Source of the DNA: JAWHTC01 sp032586155
GTDB lineage: Bacteria > Pseudomonadota > Alphaproteobacteria > Rhodobacterales > Rhodobacteraceae
Direction of reading: 5' to 3'
Length of the DNA stretch: 64,000 nt
Assembly (NCBI RefSeq): GCF_032586155.1
Contig: NZ_JAWHTC010000001.1
Span: 682,001-746,000, forward strand
The first letter of the stretch is position 1; the number at the start of each line of letters is the position of its first letter. The position numbers and the translations under genes are program-made. This document shows positions 25,956-33,979 of the stretch, piece by piece. The notes below the pieces were generated by a model, which saw nothing but the letters and a program-made list of their open reading frames with translations, ran no database searches and was not told the DNA's origin.

Positions 25956-26714
25956 TCAGATGTCACGGTTGTCGGCGAACCATTTGGCGTTGAGCCGCTT
26001 GAGCGTACCGTCGGACCGAAGCTGGGCCAGACCGGTGTTGAATTGGTTGCGCAAGGTGGTGTCCTGCTTGCGGAACCCCGCCGCCGCGCCTCCGGCCTCG
26101 ATCACTTCGGTGCCTAGTATGGCGAGCGTGCGGCTGGTGCGATAGACCAGCGGTTCGAGATAGTCGGGACTGCCGAAGGTGATGTCGGCGGCCCCATCAA
26201 GCACCGCATCGAGCGCCTTGCGGGCGGTGGCATAGGTTTCGACCCGTAATCCGAGGGTCCGTAGGTGGTCCTCGTGTATGGTGTTTTCCTGCACCGCGAT
26301 CAGGCTGCCGTGTGGTGACTGGAAGGTGTGGGCACCGACATACATGCCGGTGGCGCCATCGTCGGAGGGGAAATACTCGGTGCCGAAGGCGATCTGACGC
26401 GCCCGTGACGGAGTGATGGCCATACCGGCCATGATCACGTCGAAATCACCGGCCAGAAGATCGGGGATCATGGTGGCCCAGTCGGTGATGACCCAGATGA
26501 CAGATAGACCCCGGGCGGCGCAGATGGCTTTGCCGAGGTCGACCTCGAATCCTTGCAGGTTGCCGTTTTTGTCGAGCGAATTGTAGGGCGGGAAGGCACC
26601 TTCGGTGGCGATGCGGATCGTCGGCATCGGTGGCTCTTCCACGGTGGTTGCCAGTGACGGGCTGGCGAGCGACGCGCCAAGAAGCGTCAAGGCATGGCGG
26701 CGGGTCAGGCTCAT
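25956..26714 (-). CDS. Periplasmic amino acid binding protein 2
   Basis: A second, divergent family 3 binding protein (252 aa) directly upstream of the first. Its signal has a twin-arginine pattern (TRRHALTLLG) instead of a plain Sec signal, though Sec export is possible. Core motifs IATEGAFPPYNSLD and LLAGDFDVIMAGMAITPSRARQI are present. It overlaps the ATPase stop by 4 bases. Two binding proteins for one membrane complex widen the substrate range. Confidence 0.88.
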   Translation of the reverse strand: MSLTRRHALTLLGASLASPSLATTVEEPPMPTIRIATEGAFPPYNSLDKNGNLQGFEVDLGKAICAARGLSVIWVITDWATMIPDLLAGDFDVIMAGMAITPSRARQIAFGTEYFPSDDGATGMYVGAHTFQSPHGSLIAVQENTIHEDHLRTLGLRVETYATARKALDAVLDGAADITFGSPDYLEPLVYRTSRTLAILGTEVIEAGGAAAGFRKQDTTLRNQFNTGLAQLRSDGTLKRLNAKWFADNRDI

Positions 26715-27499
26715 GCATGCACCGTCGAACTGAGAAAGCCCTTGAGCCGTTCGGATTTCGGGCTGCCGAAGAGCGTGTTGGGCGCGCCCTGTTCTTCGAC
26801 AAGGCCCTCGTGCAGAAAGATAACCTGATCCGAGACATCGGAGGCCAGTTTCATGTCGTGGGTGACGATCATCATGGTCCGGCCCTCGATGGCCAGATCC
26901 TTGATAACCTTGACAACTTCCTGTTCAAGCTCGGGGTCAAGCGCCGAGGTCGGTTCGTCAAACAAAAGCGCCTGAGGCTCCATCGCCAACGCCCGGGCTA
27001 TGGCGGCGCGCTGTTGCTGGCCACCCGAAAGCTGTGCGGGAAAGGCATCGCATTTGTCCCCGATGCCGACCTTATCGAGATAGCGGCGCGCAGAGGCTTC
27101 GGCCTCGGCTTTGTCGCGGCCAAGCACTGTGACCGGGGCCTCCATCACGTTTTGCAGAATTGTCAGGTGGGCCCAGAGATTGAACTGTTGAAACACCATC
27201 GACAGGTTGGTGCGGATGCGCAGAACCTGTTTGGGATCGGCAGGACGGCGGTGATGGCCGGTGCCTTTCCATTTGACCGGTTCGCCATTGAACAGGATCT
27301 CACCCTGTTGGCTGTCTTCAAGCAGGTTGGCACAGCGCAAAATGGTCGATTTACCCGAGCCCGACGAACCGATGAGCGAGACAACGTCTCCTTTGTGGGC
27401 GGTGATGTCGACGCCCTTAATCACCTCGAGCGCGCCGTAAGCCTTGTGCAGGTTTCGGATTTCGATGACGGGCGGCGTGGTGGCGTCGGGTTGGGGCAC
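26711..27499 (-). CDS. Polar amino acid ABC ATPase
   Basis: A GlnQ/HisP-class ATPase, about 262 aa from the GTG at 27499. Walker A GSSGSGKST, signature LSGGQQQRAAIARAL and Walker B ALLFDEPTSALDPELEQEV are intact. The start is uncertain: the frame stays open to TTG 27610, but neither has a good ribosome site, and homologues begin close to VIEIRNLHKAYG. First gene of the operon ATPase, two binding proteins, two permeases. Confidence 0.88.
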   Translation of the reverse strand: MPQPDATTPPVIEIRNLHKAYGALEVIKGVDITAHKGDVVSLIGSSGSGKSTILRCANLLEDSQQGEILFNGEPVKWKGTGHHRRPADPKQVLRIRTNLSMVFQQFNLWAHLTILQNVMEAPVTVLGRDKAEAEASARRYLDKVGIGDKCDAFPAQLSGGQQQRAAIARALAMEPQALLFDEPTSALDPELEQEVVKVIKDLAIEGRTMMIVTHDMKLASDVSDQVIFLHEGLVEEQGAPNTLFGSPKSERLKGFLSSTVHA

Positions 27500-27634
27500 G
27501 GGTGGGTTTGGAACTCTTGTTGCAGCAGCTTCCGACAGAGTAGGGCGGAAAAATCCATGTTTTGCAACGAAGAATCGCTGTGACTGCCCTAGGGGAAGGC
27601 AGGTTTGCAAAAGGTGGAAGCAGTCGGCGGCGCC

Positions 27635-28372
27635 TCAGAGATTTGGTGCAGGCGCCAAAGGCTGTTCGAGATAGTGGCTCGCGGGGATGTGGGAGAGGCC
27701 CTTGAGATGGAGCGTGGAACGGATTTCGGCGGGAAGATCAATGATCGCTTGGGATACGGCATCGAAGATTGGCGCGGGGTCGCGGCTAACCGCAGTGATC
27801 AGGGGCAGGCCAGGGGTGGGTGTGGTCGCCGCAATGACCTGAAGGGAGGTTGCGAAAGGGTCATGTCGTTGGATGAATTGCCATGTAACGGCATCGACCG
27901 CGGCGAAATCAGCCTGACCCTCGGCCACAGCGAGGGCCGAGGCGCGGTGCGCCCCGGATTGCTGGAGCGGACCGAAGTGAAGTCCCAGTTCGGCCATGTG
28001 CGCGTAAGGAGCGGCCCAGCCGGATTGGGACAACGGTTCGTTGTAGGCGAAGCGTTTGCCGGCGTAGTCCGCGAGAGAGCTGGGGCCGTTGGAACGGGCG
28101 ATGAAGAGCGAGCGATAGTAGCCGGGCCGGCAACCAGCGAGGCCATAATCCGGCGTGCCAACCAAGGTGACATTGGGGTGCAGGCGGGCACGGTAGGGCA
28201 GGCCGCAAGTCTGGGCCAGAAGCAGGTCGGGGGATTGCCAGACCTGCCAGAGCTCCGAGGAGCGGGTCAGGGTTTGTGGGCCGTATTCCAGACGTGCTCG
28301 AATAGCGGCCCACAGCGCATCGTTGGCAGCGGCGGTCTCGGCCCGGTCATACATGGGCAGGCTGGCGATCAC
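27635..28372 (-). CDS. PhnD-like periplasmic-binding-fold protein without signal peptide
   Basis: A 245-aa protein beginning at GTG 28372. The type 2 binding fold of the PhnD/SsuA group is suggested by SLPMYDRAE, QTCGLPYR, YRSLFIARSN and QADFAAVDAVTW. It has no signal peptide and no ABC permease or ATPase beside it, so it may be cytoplasmic or a stand-alone sensor. Its start overlaps the stop of the upstream TerB-like gene by 4 bases, so the two are co-translated. The ligand is unknown; phosphonate is only the family's namesake. Confidence 0.7.
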   Translation of the reverse strand: MIASLPMYDRAETAAANDALWAAIRARLEYGPQTLTRSSELWQVWQSPDLLLAQTCGLPYRARLHPNVTLVGTPDYGLAGCRPGYYRSLFIARSNGPSSLADYAGKRFAYNEPLSQSGWAAPYAHMAELGLHFGPLQQSGAHRASALAVAEGQADFAAVDAVTWQFIQRHDPFATSLQVIAATTPTPGLPLITAVSRDPAPIFDAVSQAIIDLPAEIRSTLHLKGLSHIPASHYLEQPLAPAPNL

Positions 28373-28812
28373 GCGCTTCGACCTTCGGCAGCGTGTCGTG
28401 CGCGGGCGCTTTCGCGGTCATTGATGCCAAGAAGGTTGGCGATGACCCGCATTGAGCTGTCTTCGTGATCGTCGCGGGTGCCATCTGCCAGCACCACGGC
28501 CCACATGGACTGAAGCACGCCAACGCGCTCCTCATGCGGCACGGCGTCCTTGATGGCCCGGGTGAAACGGACGGTGTCGGGGGCCTCGGATTCGAGCGTT
28601 TCAGCCTTGGCGCGCAGGTCCGCCACCTCGAAGGGGGAAAGACCAAAACGGTCAGAAAGGATTGTGTCGATCTGCCGGATCTCGATCTCGGCATAATCGC
28701 CATCCGACCGGGCCAGGCGCACCAGCAGTGCGGCCAAGGCCAGACGGGCGTCATCATCGGCCAACGGGGCGGGAGAGGGCGTGGTCAGTCGGCGCAGGAA
28801 TTCGGCGAACAT
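28369..28812 (-). CDS. TerB-like helical protein, copy 2
   Basis: A 147-aa all-helical acidic protein starting at ATG 28812 (MFAEFLRRLTT). LALAALLVRLARSDGDYAEIEIRQIDTIL is the metal-binding acidic helix pattern of the TerB/DjlA-N domain, and the spacing ADGTRDDHEDSSMRVIANLLG repeats it. It is a tandem paralogue of the next gene. No other ter genes are present, so tellurite resistance should not be assumed. Confidence 0.8.
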   Translation of the reverse strand: MFAEFLRRLTTPSPAPLADDDARLALAALLVRLARSDGDYAEIEIRQIDTILSDRFGLSPFEVADLRAKAETLESEAPDTVRFTRAIKDAVPHEERVGVLQSMWAVVLADGTRDDHEDSSMRVIANLLGINDRESARARHAAEGRSA

Positions 28813-28816
28813 TGAA

Positions 28817-29266
28817 TCAGTCCTTGGGGACGGAGGCAGCGGCGCGGGCGGCGGCGTTGTCATCCTCGCTGAGGCCGAGCGCAGCGCAGGTGGCGTTGAT
28901 GACGCTAAGCTCTTCGGGGCGTTCAAGCCCGTCGGCCTGAAGCACTTGCCACAGGGCGCGCAAAGTATCGAGTCGGCCTTCATGCGAAACGGTTTCGCGG
29001 ATCAGTGCGGCGAAGCTTTTAGTGTCGGGAGCCAGTGCTTCGAGTCGTTCGCAGGTGGCGCGCATCTTTGCGGCCTCGATCGGGCCGATGCCATTGGCAC
29101 GTGCCAGCGTGCGGTCAATGCGTTGGATTTCTTCGACCCGGTAACTGTCGTCGGATTTGGCAACCCGAACCATGAGGGCGCCAAGCGCCAGTTTGGCGTC
29201 GGGTTCGGGCAAGGGTTCCGGTTTTGGAGCAGAAAACGCGGACAAGATACGTTGTACGATGGGCAT
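28817..29266 (-). CDS. TerB-like helical protein, copy 1
   Basis: A 149-aa paralogue of the downstream gene, with the same architecture: LALGALMVRVAKSDDSYRVEEIQRID near residue 28 and ADGLERPEELSVINATCAALGL near 110. Acidic residues in these two helices probably bind a divalent metal. The two genes are separated by 4 bases. Function unknown; likely hetero-oligomer or duplicated scaffold. Confidence 0.8.
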   Translation of the reverse strand: MPIVQRILSAFSAPKPEPLPEPDAKLALGALMVRVAKSDDSYRVEEIQRIDRTLARANGIGPIEAAKMRATCERLEALAPDTKSFAALIRETVSHEGRLDTLRALWQVLQADGLERPEELSVINATCAALGLSEDDNAAARAAASVPKD

Positions 29267-29275
29267 GAGTGTTGG

Positions 29276-29569
29276 TTATCCGTCGTAGCCTTCGATGATG
29301 ACGATATCGCCGGTCGAGACCGCCTCGCGGATCGCCTTGGCGGCTTGGTATCCGGCAGACTCATAGCAGTCCAGCGCCGCCTGGTAGGACGGAAATTCGA
29401 TCACCACGTTGCGCGAACGTGAACTGCCTTCGGGATTGGTGAACTGCCCGCCGCGTACCAGGAACCGAGCGCCATACTCGGCGAAAGGTGCAGCATTTGC
29501 CGCGACATAGTCTTTGTAGGTTTCGAGGTCGTCAACATCGACCCGCCCGATCCAGTAGCCCTTTGCCAT
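29276..29569 (-). CDS. DUF1330 protein
   Basis: A 97-aa dimeric alpha-beta barrel-type protein (MAKGYWIGRVDVDDLETYKDY) with RNVVIEFPSYQAALDCYESAGYQAAKAIRE, the DUF1330 signature. Enzymatic role unknown. Only 10 bases upstream of the TerB-like pair, so probably the first gene of that transcript. Confidence 0.85.
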   Translation of the reverse strand: MAKGYWIGRVDVDDLETYKDYVAANAAPFAEYGARFLVRGGQFTNPEGSSRSRNVVIEFPSYQAALDCYESAGYQAAKAIREAVSTGDIVIIEGYDG

Positions 29570-29631
29570 ATGCGGCCTCCCTTTGGTTCTTACGCCGGAT
29601 GCTGCGCCGGTCGCGGCGCAGGGTCAAGCGC

Positions 29632-30315
29632 CTAACCGGTCAACTGCCCTTTGTCGAAGGCCAGATTGTCGATCGAGATGCCTTGCGGGTCATCGTTGAG
29701 GATTAGGATGCCTGCAATATCAGGGACATTGCCGCGTCGGACGAACCCGAAGCTTTCTTCTGACAGTGCGCCGATTCGCAGGCGGGTAATTTCCGTACCG
29801 TCCCGGCGGAGGAAAGAGATATCCAGCGTTCCGTCCTCACCGCCGCGCAAGTCAAAGGCAATCGCCGCCTGATCATTGTCGAACTCTATGGCAATGGCGC
29901 CTTCACCGACAGCTTCGGTGCGGGGGAAAGCGCCCGGGCCGTGGCCCTGAATTACTGTGGTCGGCCCGATCTTCATTGCCCCAAGGGTCGCCCCGGGCGC
30001 ACCTGGAATGGCGGTTAACGGGGAAAGGGCAGGTCCGGTGACCCGGTCGTAGTCGCCGGAATATGACAGGGACTGACCGGCAAACCGTTCGCCAAATCGG
30101 GCACCGGGGCGAACCAGAAGATCGTCGATCGGATGTCCGATTCCAAGCGAACTGCGCACGTCCTCGAAGGTAATCACGTGGGCCAGGGCAAGCTGGTCAC
30201 GAGATACCAAACAGACCGGATCGTCGCACGGAGGCGGGTTGGTTTGAGCCCCCGCTGTTGGCGGTAGAACGGCGGCAATACCCAATGAAAAACAAACAAT
30301 GCTTTGTCGGATCAT
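29632..30315 (-). CDS. Secreted protein of unknown function
   Basis: A 227-aa protein starting at ATG 30315. A signal peptide (residues 1-23, ending TAGAQ) precedes two cysteines (CDDPVC) and a beta-rich body. FEDV..SLGIGHPIDDLLVRPGARFGERFAG and AIAFDLRGGEDGTLDISFLRRDG and LILNDDPQGISIDNLAF look like a jelly-roll or lectin-like secreted domain seen in proteins annotated only as hypothetical. I see no sorting tail. I cannot assign a function. Confidence 0.65.
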   Translation of the reverse strand: MIRQSIVCFSLGIAAVLPPTAGAQTNPPPCDDPVCLVSRDQLALAHVITFEDVRSSLGIGHPIDDLLVRPGARFGERFAGQSLSYSGDYDRVTGPALSPLTAIPGAPGATLGAMKIGPTTVIQGHGPGAFPRTEAVGEGAIAIEFDNDQAAIAFDLRGGEDGTLDISFLRRDGTEITRLRIGALSEESFGFVRRGNVPDIAGILILNDDPQGISIDNLAFDKGQLTG

Positions 30316-30504
30316 GCCAAACAGAATAGCACATTTTGCAACAAACCGTTGGGGGTGCTGGCTGAGATCGGTCACGATTCCGCAGTCCGGCCACAATTGC
30401 TCCGCTTTTTCGGCGTTTTACCTCGCTAGATTTCCCGCTGACCATACCTTCTTGGATGCGCAGTCGGGGGCTGCATCGAAGCAAGGCAGAAAACAACGCA
30501 GGAA

Positions 30505-31089
30505 ATGGACTGCATGTCACAAGAAGAATTCAGCGGCCTGAACCGTGAAGAACAGCTCAAACACGTACAAAGCGCGTCGGTGGACGAGCGCAACGAGATC
30601 ATGCGCGCCTATGATTGGGAACAATACCCCGAGGCCGTTCTGGGCTGGATTTCCGCGCAAAAGGGAATAACGCTGAATACCGCTTTGCTCGCGTTCTTCA
30701 AGGGAGATCCGTGGCGGTTCAATTACCTGCCCAAGCGGGATGTCGGCGCGGAATTCCGTAGCACCGCGAGCCTGCTTGATTCGATCTGTCAGCGGATCAA
30801 TGCCGGGTTTTACCTTCCCGGCGCGGATCAACCCTGTGAGATTGGTTTGCGGAAGCTCGATAAGTGGGTCGAGAACCAAAGGCGCGACCAACGCACCCAT
30901 CGTCGCGGCCGTTGGGTGATCGAGGCAGAGGTTCTGGACCCGATACTGACCTGCAAGCGCAGGGCGATGGAGAATGAACTGCGCCGCGAGGCGGAGGCCG
31001 AGGTAGCAGAGGCCACCCCTGCGGCACCGATAGAGAGTCGCAGCAGGGGGTTTTCGCTGAAAAAACTGGCCGGCGCGTTGACCGGGTAA
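30505..31089 (+). CDS. Conserved-looking hypothetical protein
   Basis: A 194-aa soluble protein (ATG 30505, alternative 30514). The middle has ITLNTALLAFFKGDPWRFNYLPKRD, suggestive of a small helical domain in which a residue deficit or animal-like motif is counted, then ICQRINAGFYLP. The C-terminus is a charged helix followed by a basic tail (FSLKKLAGALTG). No catalytic motif seen. It ends 4 bases from the convergent pyrG. I do not recognise the family. Confidence 0.55.
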   Translation: MDCMSQEEFSGLNREEQLKHVQSASVDERNEIMRAYDWEQYPEAVLGWISAQKGITLNTALLAFFKGDPWRFNYLPKRDVGAEFRSTASLLDSICQRINAGFYLPGADQPCEIGLRKLDKWVENQRRDQRTHRRGRWVIEAEVLDPILTCKRRAMENELRREAEAEVAEATPAAPIESRSRGFSLKKLAGALTG

Positions 31090-31092
31090 CCG

Positions 31093-32736
31093 TTAGACCA
31101 GGCGCGATGTTTCCACAGCGGCGCGCACGAAATCAGCAAAGAGCGGGTGCGGTGCGAAGGGCTTGGATTTGAGCTCGGGGTGAAACTGCACCCCGATGAA
31201 CCACGGGTGATCCTGCCATTCGACGATCTCGGGCAGGCGGCCATCGGGTGACATGCCCGAGAAGGTCAGGCCGCATTTCTCCAGCTTGTCCCGATACTTG
31301 ATGTCCACTTCGTACCGGTGGCGGTGACGCTCCTCGATGGCGGTACTGCCATAGACCTCGGCCACTTTCGAGCCTTCGGTGAGGGCCGCGTCATAGGCAC
31401 CCAGACGCATCGTACCGCCCTTGTCATCGTTGGCCTTGCGCTTGACCGTGTAGTTGCCCTGCACCCATTCCTTGAGGTGGTAGACTACCGGGGTGAAGCG
31501 TTTTTTACCCGCCTCGTGGTCGAATTCTTCCGAGCCTGCATCCTTGATCCCGGCCTTGTTGCGCGCGGCCTCGATCACCGCCATCTGCATCCCGAGGCAG
31601 ATGCCCAGGTAAGGCACATTGCGTTCGCGGGCGAATTGCGCGGCCTTGATCTTGCCCTCGGTGCCGCGCTCGCCAAAGCCACCGGGCACGAGAATGGCGT
31701 GGTAGCCTTCGAGATAGGGGGCGGCGTCCTCGGCATCAAATACCTCGGCATCGACCCAGTCGACGTTGACCTTGACCCGGTTGGCCATACCGCCATGGGT
31801 CAGGGCCTCTTTGATCGACTTATAGGCATCTTCAAGCTGGGTGTATTTGCCGACAATGGCGATGTTGACTTCGCCATCGACGTTGTGCAGTCGGTCCGCG
31901 ACGTCTTCCCAGATCGTGAGGTCAGGTTTAGGGGCTGGCGAGATCTGAAACGCGTCCAGTACCGCCTGGTCGAGGCCGACATTGTGATAGGCCAGCGGGG
32001 CTTCGTAGATCGACTTGAGGTCATAGGCGGGGATCACCGCCTCGGGACGGACATTACAGAACAGCGCGATCTTTGCGCGTTCCTTTTCCGGGATCGGTTG
32101 TTCCGAGCGACAGACCAAAACGTCCGGCTGGAGGCCGATGGAGCGCAGTTCTTTAACGCTGTGCTGGGTCGGTTTGGTTTTCAACTCGCCCGAGGCCGCG
32201 AGGTAAGGCAGCAGGGTGAGGTGCATGAAGATGCACTGACCTGGAGCTTTGTCCTGGCTGAACTGACGGATGGCTTCGAAAAATGGCAAGCCCTCGATAT
32301 CGCCGACCGTACCGCCGATCTCGCAGAGCATGAAATCGACTTCGTCATCGCCGATTTCTATGAATTCCTTGATCTCGTTGGTGACGTGGGGGATGACCTG
32401 AATGGTCTTGCCGAGGTAATCGCCACGCCGCTCTTTCTCAAGAACGTCGGTATAGATACGGCCAGAAGAGACCGAGTCGGTCTTGCGGGCGGGCACGCCG
32501 GTAAAACGTTCGTAGTGGCCGAGGTCGAGATCGGTTTCGGCTCCATCATCGGTGACGAAAACCTCGCCATGTTCAAACGGCGACATGGTTCCGGGATCGA
32601 CGTTGAGATAAGGGTCGAGCTTGCGCAGGCGGACCGAGAAGCCGCGGGCCTGAAGCAAAGCGCCAAGCGCCGCCGAAGCGAGGCCTTTCCCAAGTGAAGA
32701 AACAACCCCGCCGGTGATGAATACGTAGCGCGCCAT
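31093..32736 (-). CDS. pyrG: CTP synthase
   Basis: A 547-aa enzyme that aminates UTP to CTP using glutamine. ATG 32736 gives the canonical N-terminus MARYVFITGGVVSSLGKG with the P-loop. The amidoligase domain spans about residues 1-265 and the glutamine amidotransferase domain about 295-540. The nucleophile is Cys380 in ICLGMQ, and the His/Glu pair is in FHPELKSKP. The frame is open upstream of this start, but that stretch is a folded leader RNA (separate entry), and homologues begin here. Confidence 0.97.
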   Translation of the reverse strand: MARYVFITGGVVSSLGKGLASAALGALLQARGFSVRLRKLDPYLNVDPGTMSPFEHGEVFVTDDGAETDLDLGHYERFTGVPARKTDSVSSGRIYTDVLEKERRGDYLGKTIQVIPHVTNEIKEFIEIGDDEVDFMLCEIGGTVGDIEGLPFFEAIRQFSQDKAPGQCIFMHLTLLPYLAASGELKTKPTQHSVKELRSIGLQPDVLVCRSEQPIPEKERAKIALFCNVRPEAVIPAYDLKSIYEAPLAYHNVGLDQAVLDAFQISPAPKPDLTIWEDVADRLHNVDGEVNIAIVGKYTQLEDAYKSIKEALTHGGMANRVKVNVDWVDAEVFDAEDAAPYLEGYHAILVPGGFGERGTEGKIKAAQFARERNVPYLGICLGMQMAVIEAARNKAGIKDAGSEEFDHEAGKKRFTPVVYHLKEWVQGNYTVKRKANDDKGGTMRLGAYDAALTEGSKVAEVYGSTAIEERHRHRYEVDIKYRDKLEKCGLTFSGMSPDGRLPEIVEWQDHPWFIGVQFHPELKSKPFAPHPLFADFVRAAVETSRLV

Positions 32737-32749
32737 GTGGTCGGTGATC

Positions 32750-32820
32750 CCCCGTGAACGGCCTTTGCTGGCCGAAATATTGCCTGCCCGACGGGTCCGA
32801 ATGACCCCTCGCTCACGGGG
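32750..32820 (-). ncRNA. Candidate folded 5' leader RNA of pyrG (three-way junction)
   Basis: Read on the minus strand, CCCCGTGA (32820-32813) pairs with TCACGGGG (32757-32750), an 8-bp closing stem. Inside it are two hairpins: GGGTC-ATTCG-GACCC (about 32804-32790) and CGGCC-AGCAAA-GGCCG (about 32775-32760), joined by an 18-nt linker. The predicted promoter puts the transcription start at about 32819-32820, so the RNA would begin with the closing stem. The stem's 3' strand contains the only G-rich tract upstream of the pyrG ATG (13 bases away), so folding could affect translation. I cannot match this to a named riboswitch class. Confidence 0.55.
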
Positions 32821-32825
32821 TTTAA

Positions 32826-32854
32826 GATATACAGGATTCGCTTGTCCTTGGCAA
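32826..32854 (-). promoter_or_regulatory. pyrG promoter
   Basis: Minus strand: -35 TTGCCA (32854-32849), 17-base spacer, -10 TATATC (32831-32826). Start site predicted about 7 bases on, near 32819. Confidence 0.7.
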
Positions 32855-32931
32855 CCGGACCGCAAGATGATGTTGTTGGTTTTTCAACTTCATCAACAGG
32901 TTGTGGTTGTGCGAGGGGGCGAAAACCTGTC

Positions 32932-32972
32932 TGCAAAAGCCCCGTGCGTCTTTTGCAGCGGCCCGAAGGCCA
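32932..32972 (-). terminator. Tandem hairpins downstream of secG
   Basis: Two hairpins follow the secG stop on the minus strand: GGCC-TTCG-GGCC (32972-32961) and a perfect 9-bp inverted repeat CTGCAAAAG with CTTTTGCAG (32959-32951 and 32940-32932). No long T-run follows, so this may be a terminator or a 3'-end stabiliser. They separate secG from the pyrG promoter. Confidence 0.4.
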
Positions 32973-32999
32973 GTTTCAGATGGTGCCGCGCGACTGGTG

Positions 33000-33362
33000 T
33001 CAGTCGGCGCGCGGGACAAGCGGTGCGTTGTCGCCATTGCCCGGCGGCAGTAAGCTGTCGCCTTCGAGCGTGGGTGTTGCCGGGGCAGATTCCTCGGCGG
33101 CCGGACGATCACCGAGCCGATCCATGACCGAGGTGCCTGCGGAGTTCTTTGCCGCGATCAGCGTCAGCGAGATCGAGGTGATGATAAACCCGATCGCCAG
33201 GATCCAGGTTACCCGGCCAAGGGCCGTTGCCGCGCCACGCGCCGAAACCGCGCCACCGCCGCCGCCCATGCCGAGGCCGCCCCCTTCAGAGCGTTGCATC
33301 AGCACCACGCCGATCAGGGCGAGGGCTAGAAGAAGGTGGATGATGAGAACGACGTTTTCCAT
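33000..33362 (-). CDS. secG: Preprotein translocase subunit SecG
   Basis: A 120-aa protein with two TM helices (about residues 3-23 and 52-72) and the SecG signature VVLMQRSEGGGLGMGGGGG between them. It belongs to the SecYEG channel. The C-terminal tail (about residues 75-120), rich in Pro and Ala, is longer than in E. coli. Confidence 0.92.
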   Translation of the reverse strand: MENVVLIIHLLLALALIGVVLMQRSEGGGLGMGGGGGAVSARGAATALGRVTWILAIGFIITSISLTLIAAKNSAGTSVMDRLGDRPAAEESAPATPTLEGDSLLPPGNGDNAPLVPRAD

Positions 33363-33439
33363 GTGCGGACCGGCCTTACAAAGCTATCTCGCGGCTATGT
33401 AGGGTAAAGGTCCGGGTGGTGCAAGTCATGAGACGGTAT

Positions 33440-33835
33440 TCATTCGTCCACATCGTCCATGTCGGCCTGACCCGAGAGGGCGCGACGGACATGGCTCCAG
33501 CTGAGGCCGATTCCCAGCACCGCGGACAGGGCCAGGATGCCGATCCAGGTGTTCTGGGTGGTGTTTTCCAGCGTCAGCCAGCCCCAGTCGTAAAGCACCC
33601 AGAGAAGCGCACCGACGACGGCGAGGACCAGGAGCATGCCAAACGTGCCGATCGAGCGCAGGGTGGCGCGGAGATAGATGATGTAGCCGACCAGCAGGAG
33701 CAGGCCGAAGAGCAGGGTCAGCGGCATCTGTTCCGCATAATTGGCCTGCGCCCAGTGGACAAAGTTCCATTCGGTCGGATTGAACGTGGCGGCCAGAAGA
33801 AAAAACGCAAAGAGCCAGCGAAGCAGGAAGCCCAT
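33440..33835 (-). CDS. Four-helix membrane protein, DUF6524-like
   Basis: A 131-aa protein with four predicted helices (about 3-20, 35-55, 65-85, 95-115) and a short acidic C-terminus (DMDDVDE). The opening MGFLLRWLFAFFLLAATFNPTEWNF is a pattern I associate with DUF6524, though I could not search. Function unknown. It is divergent from purA. Confidence 0.65.
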   Translation of the reverse strand: MGFLLRWLFAFFLLAATFNPTEWNFVHWAQANYAEQMPLTLLFGLLLLVGYIIYLRATLRSIGTFGMLLVLAVVGALLWVLYDWGWLTLENTTQNTWIGILALSAVLGIGLSWSHVRRALSGQADMDDVDE

Positions 33836-33935
33836 GTTGCACCTCGGAGGAGTTATTTGGACCTATAGAGGCAGGGAGTTTCGCGCTTGTCCAGCCGATG
33901 CGGCGAATTTGCGGTTTCGCCCGGGGCAGGGCCGC

Positions 33936-33941
33936 TATATA
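33936..33941 (+). promoter_or_regulatory. Probable -10 element of purA
   Basis: TATATA 44 bases before the purA ATG. The -35 is less clear: TTTCGC about 15 bases upstream is the best candidate. AAAGGA before the ATG is the ribosome site. Confidence 0.4.
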
Positions 33942-33979
33942 CCGGCGCGGGTTTTCAAAGAAAGACGCAAAGGATCGTC

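Noticed and set aside
27500..27610. N-terminal extension of the amino acid ABC ATPase starting at TTG 27610
   Set aside because: The extension has no family similarity and no ribosome site, and the core begins just after GTG 27499; I kept the shorter start but the choice is not firm.
28369..29266. Tellurite resistance operon
   Set aside because: Only two TerB-like proteins occur, without TerC, TerD or TerZ; the domain has other uses.
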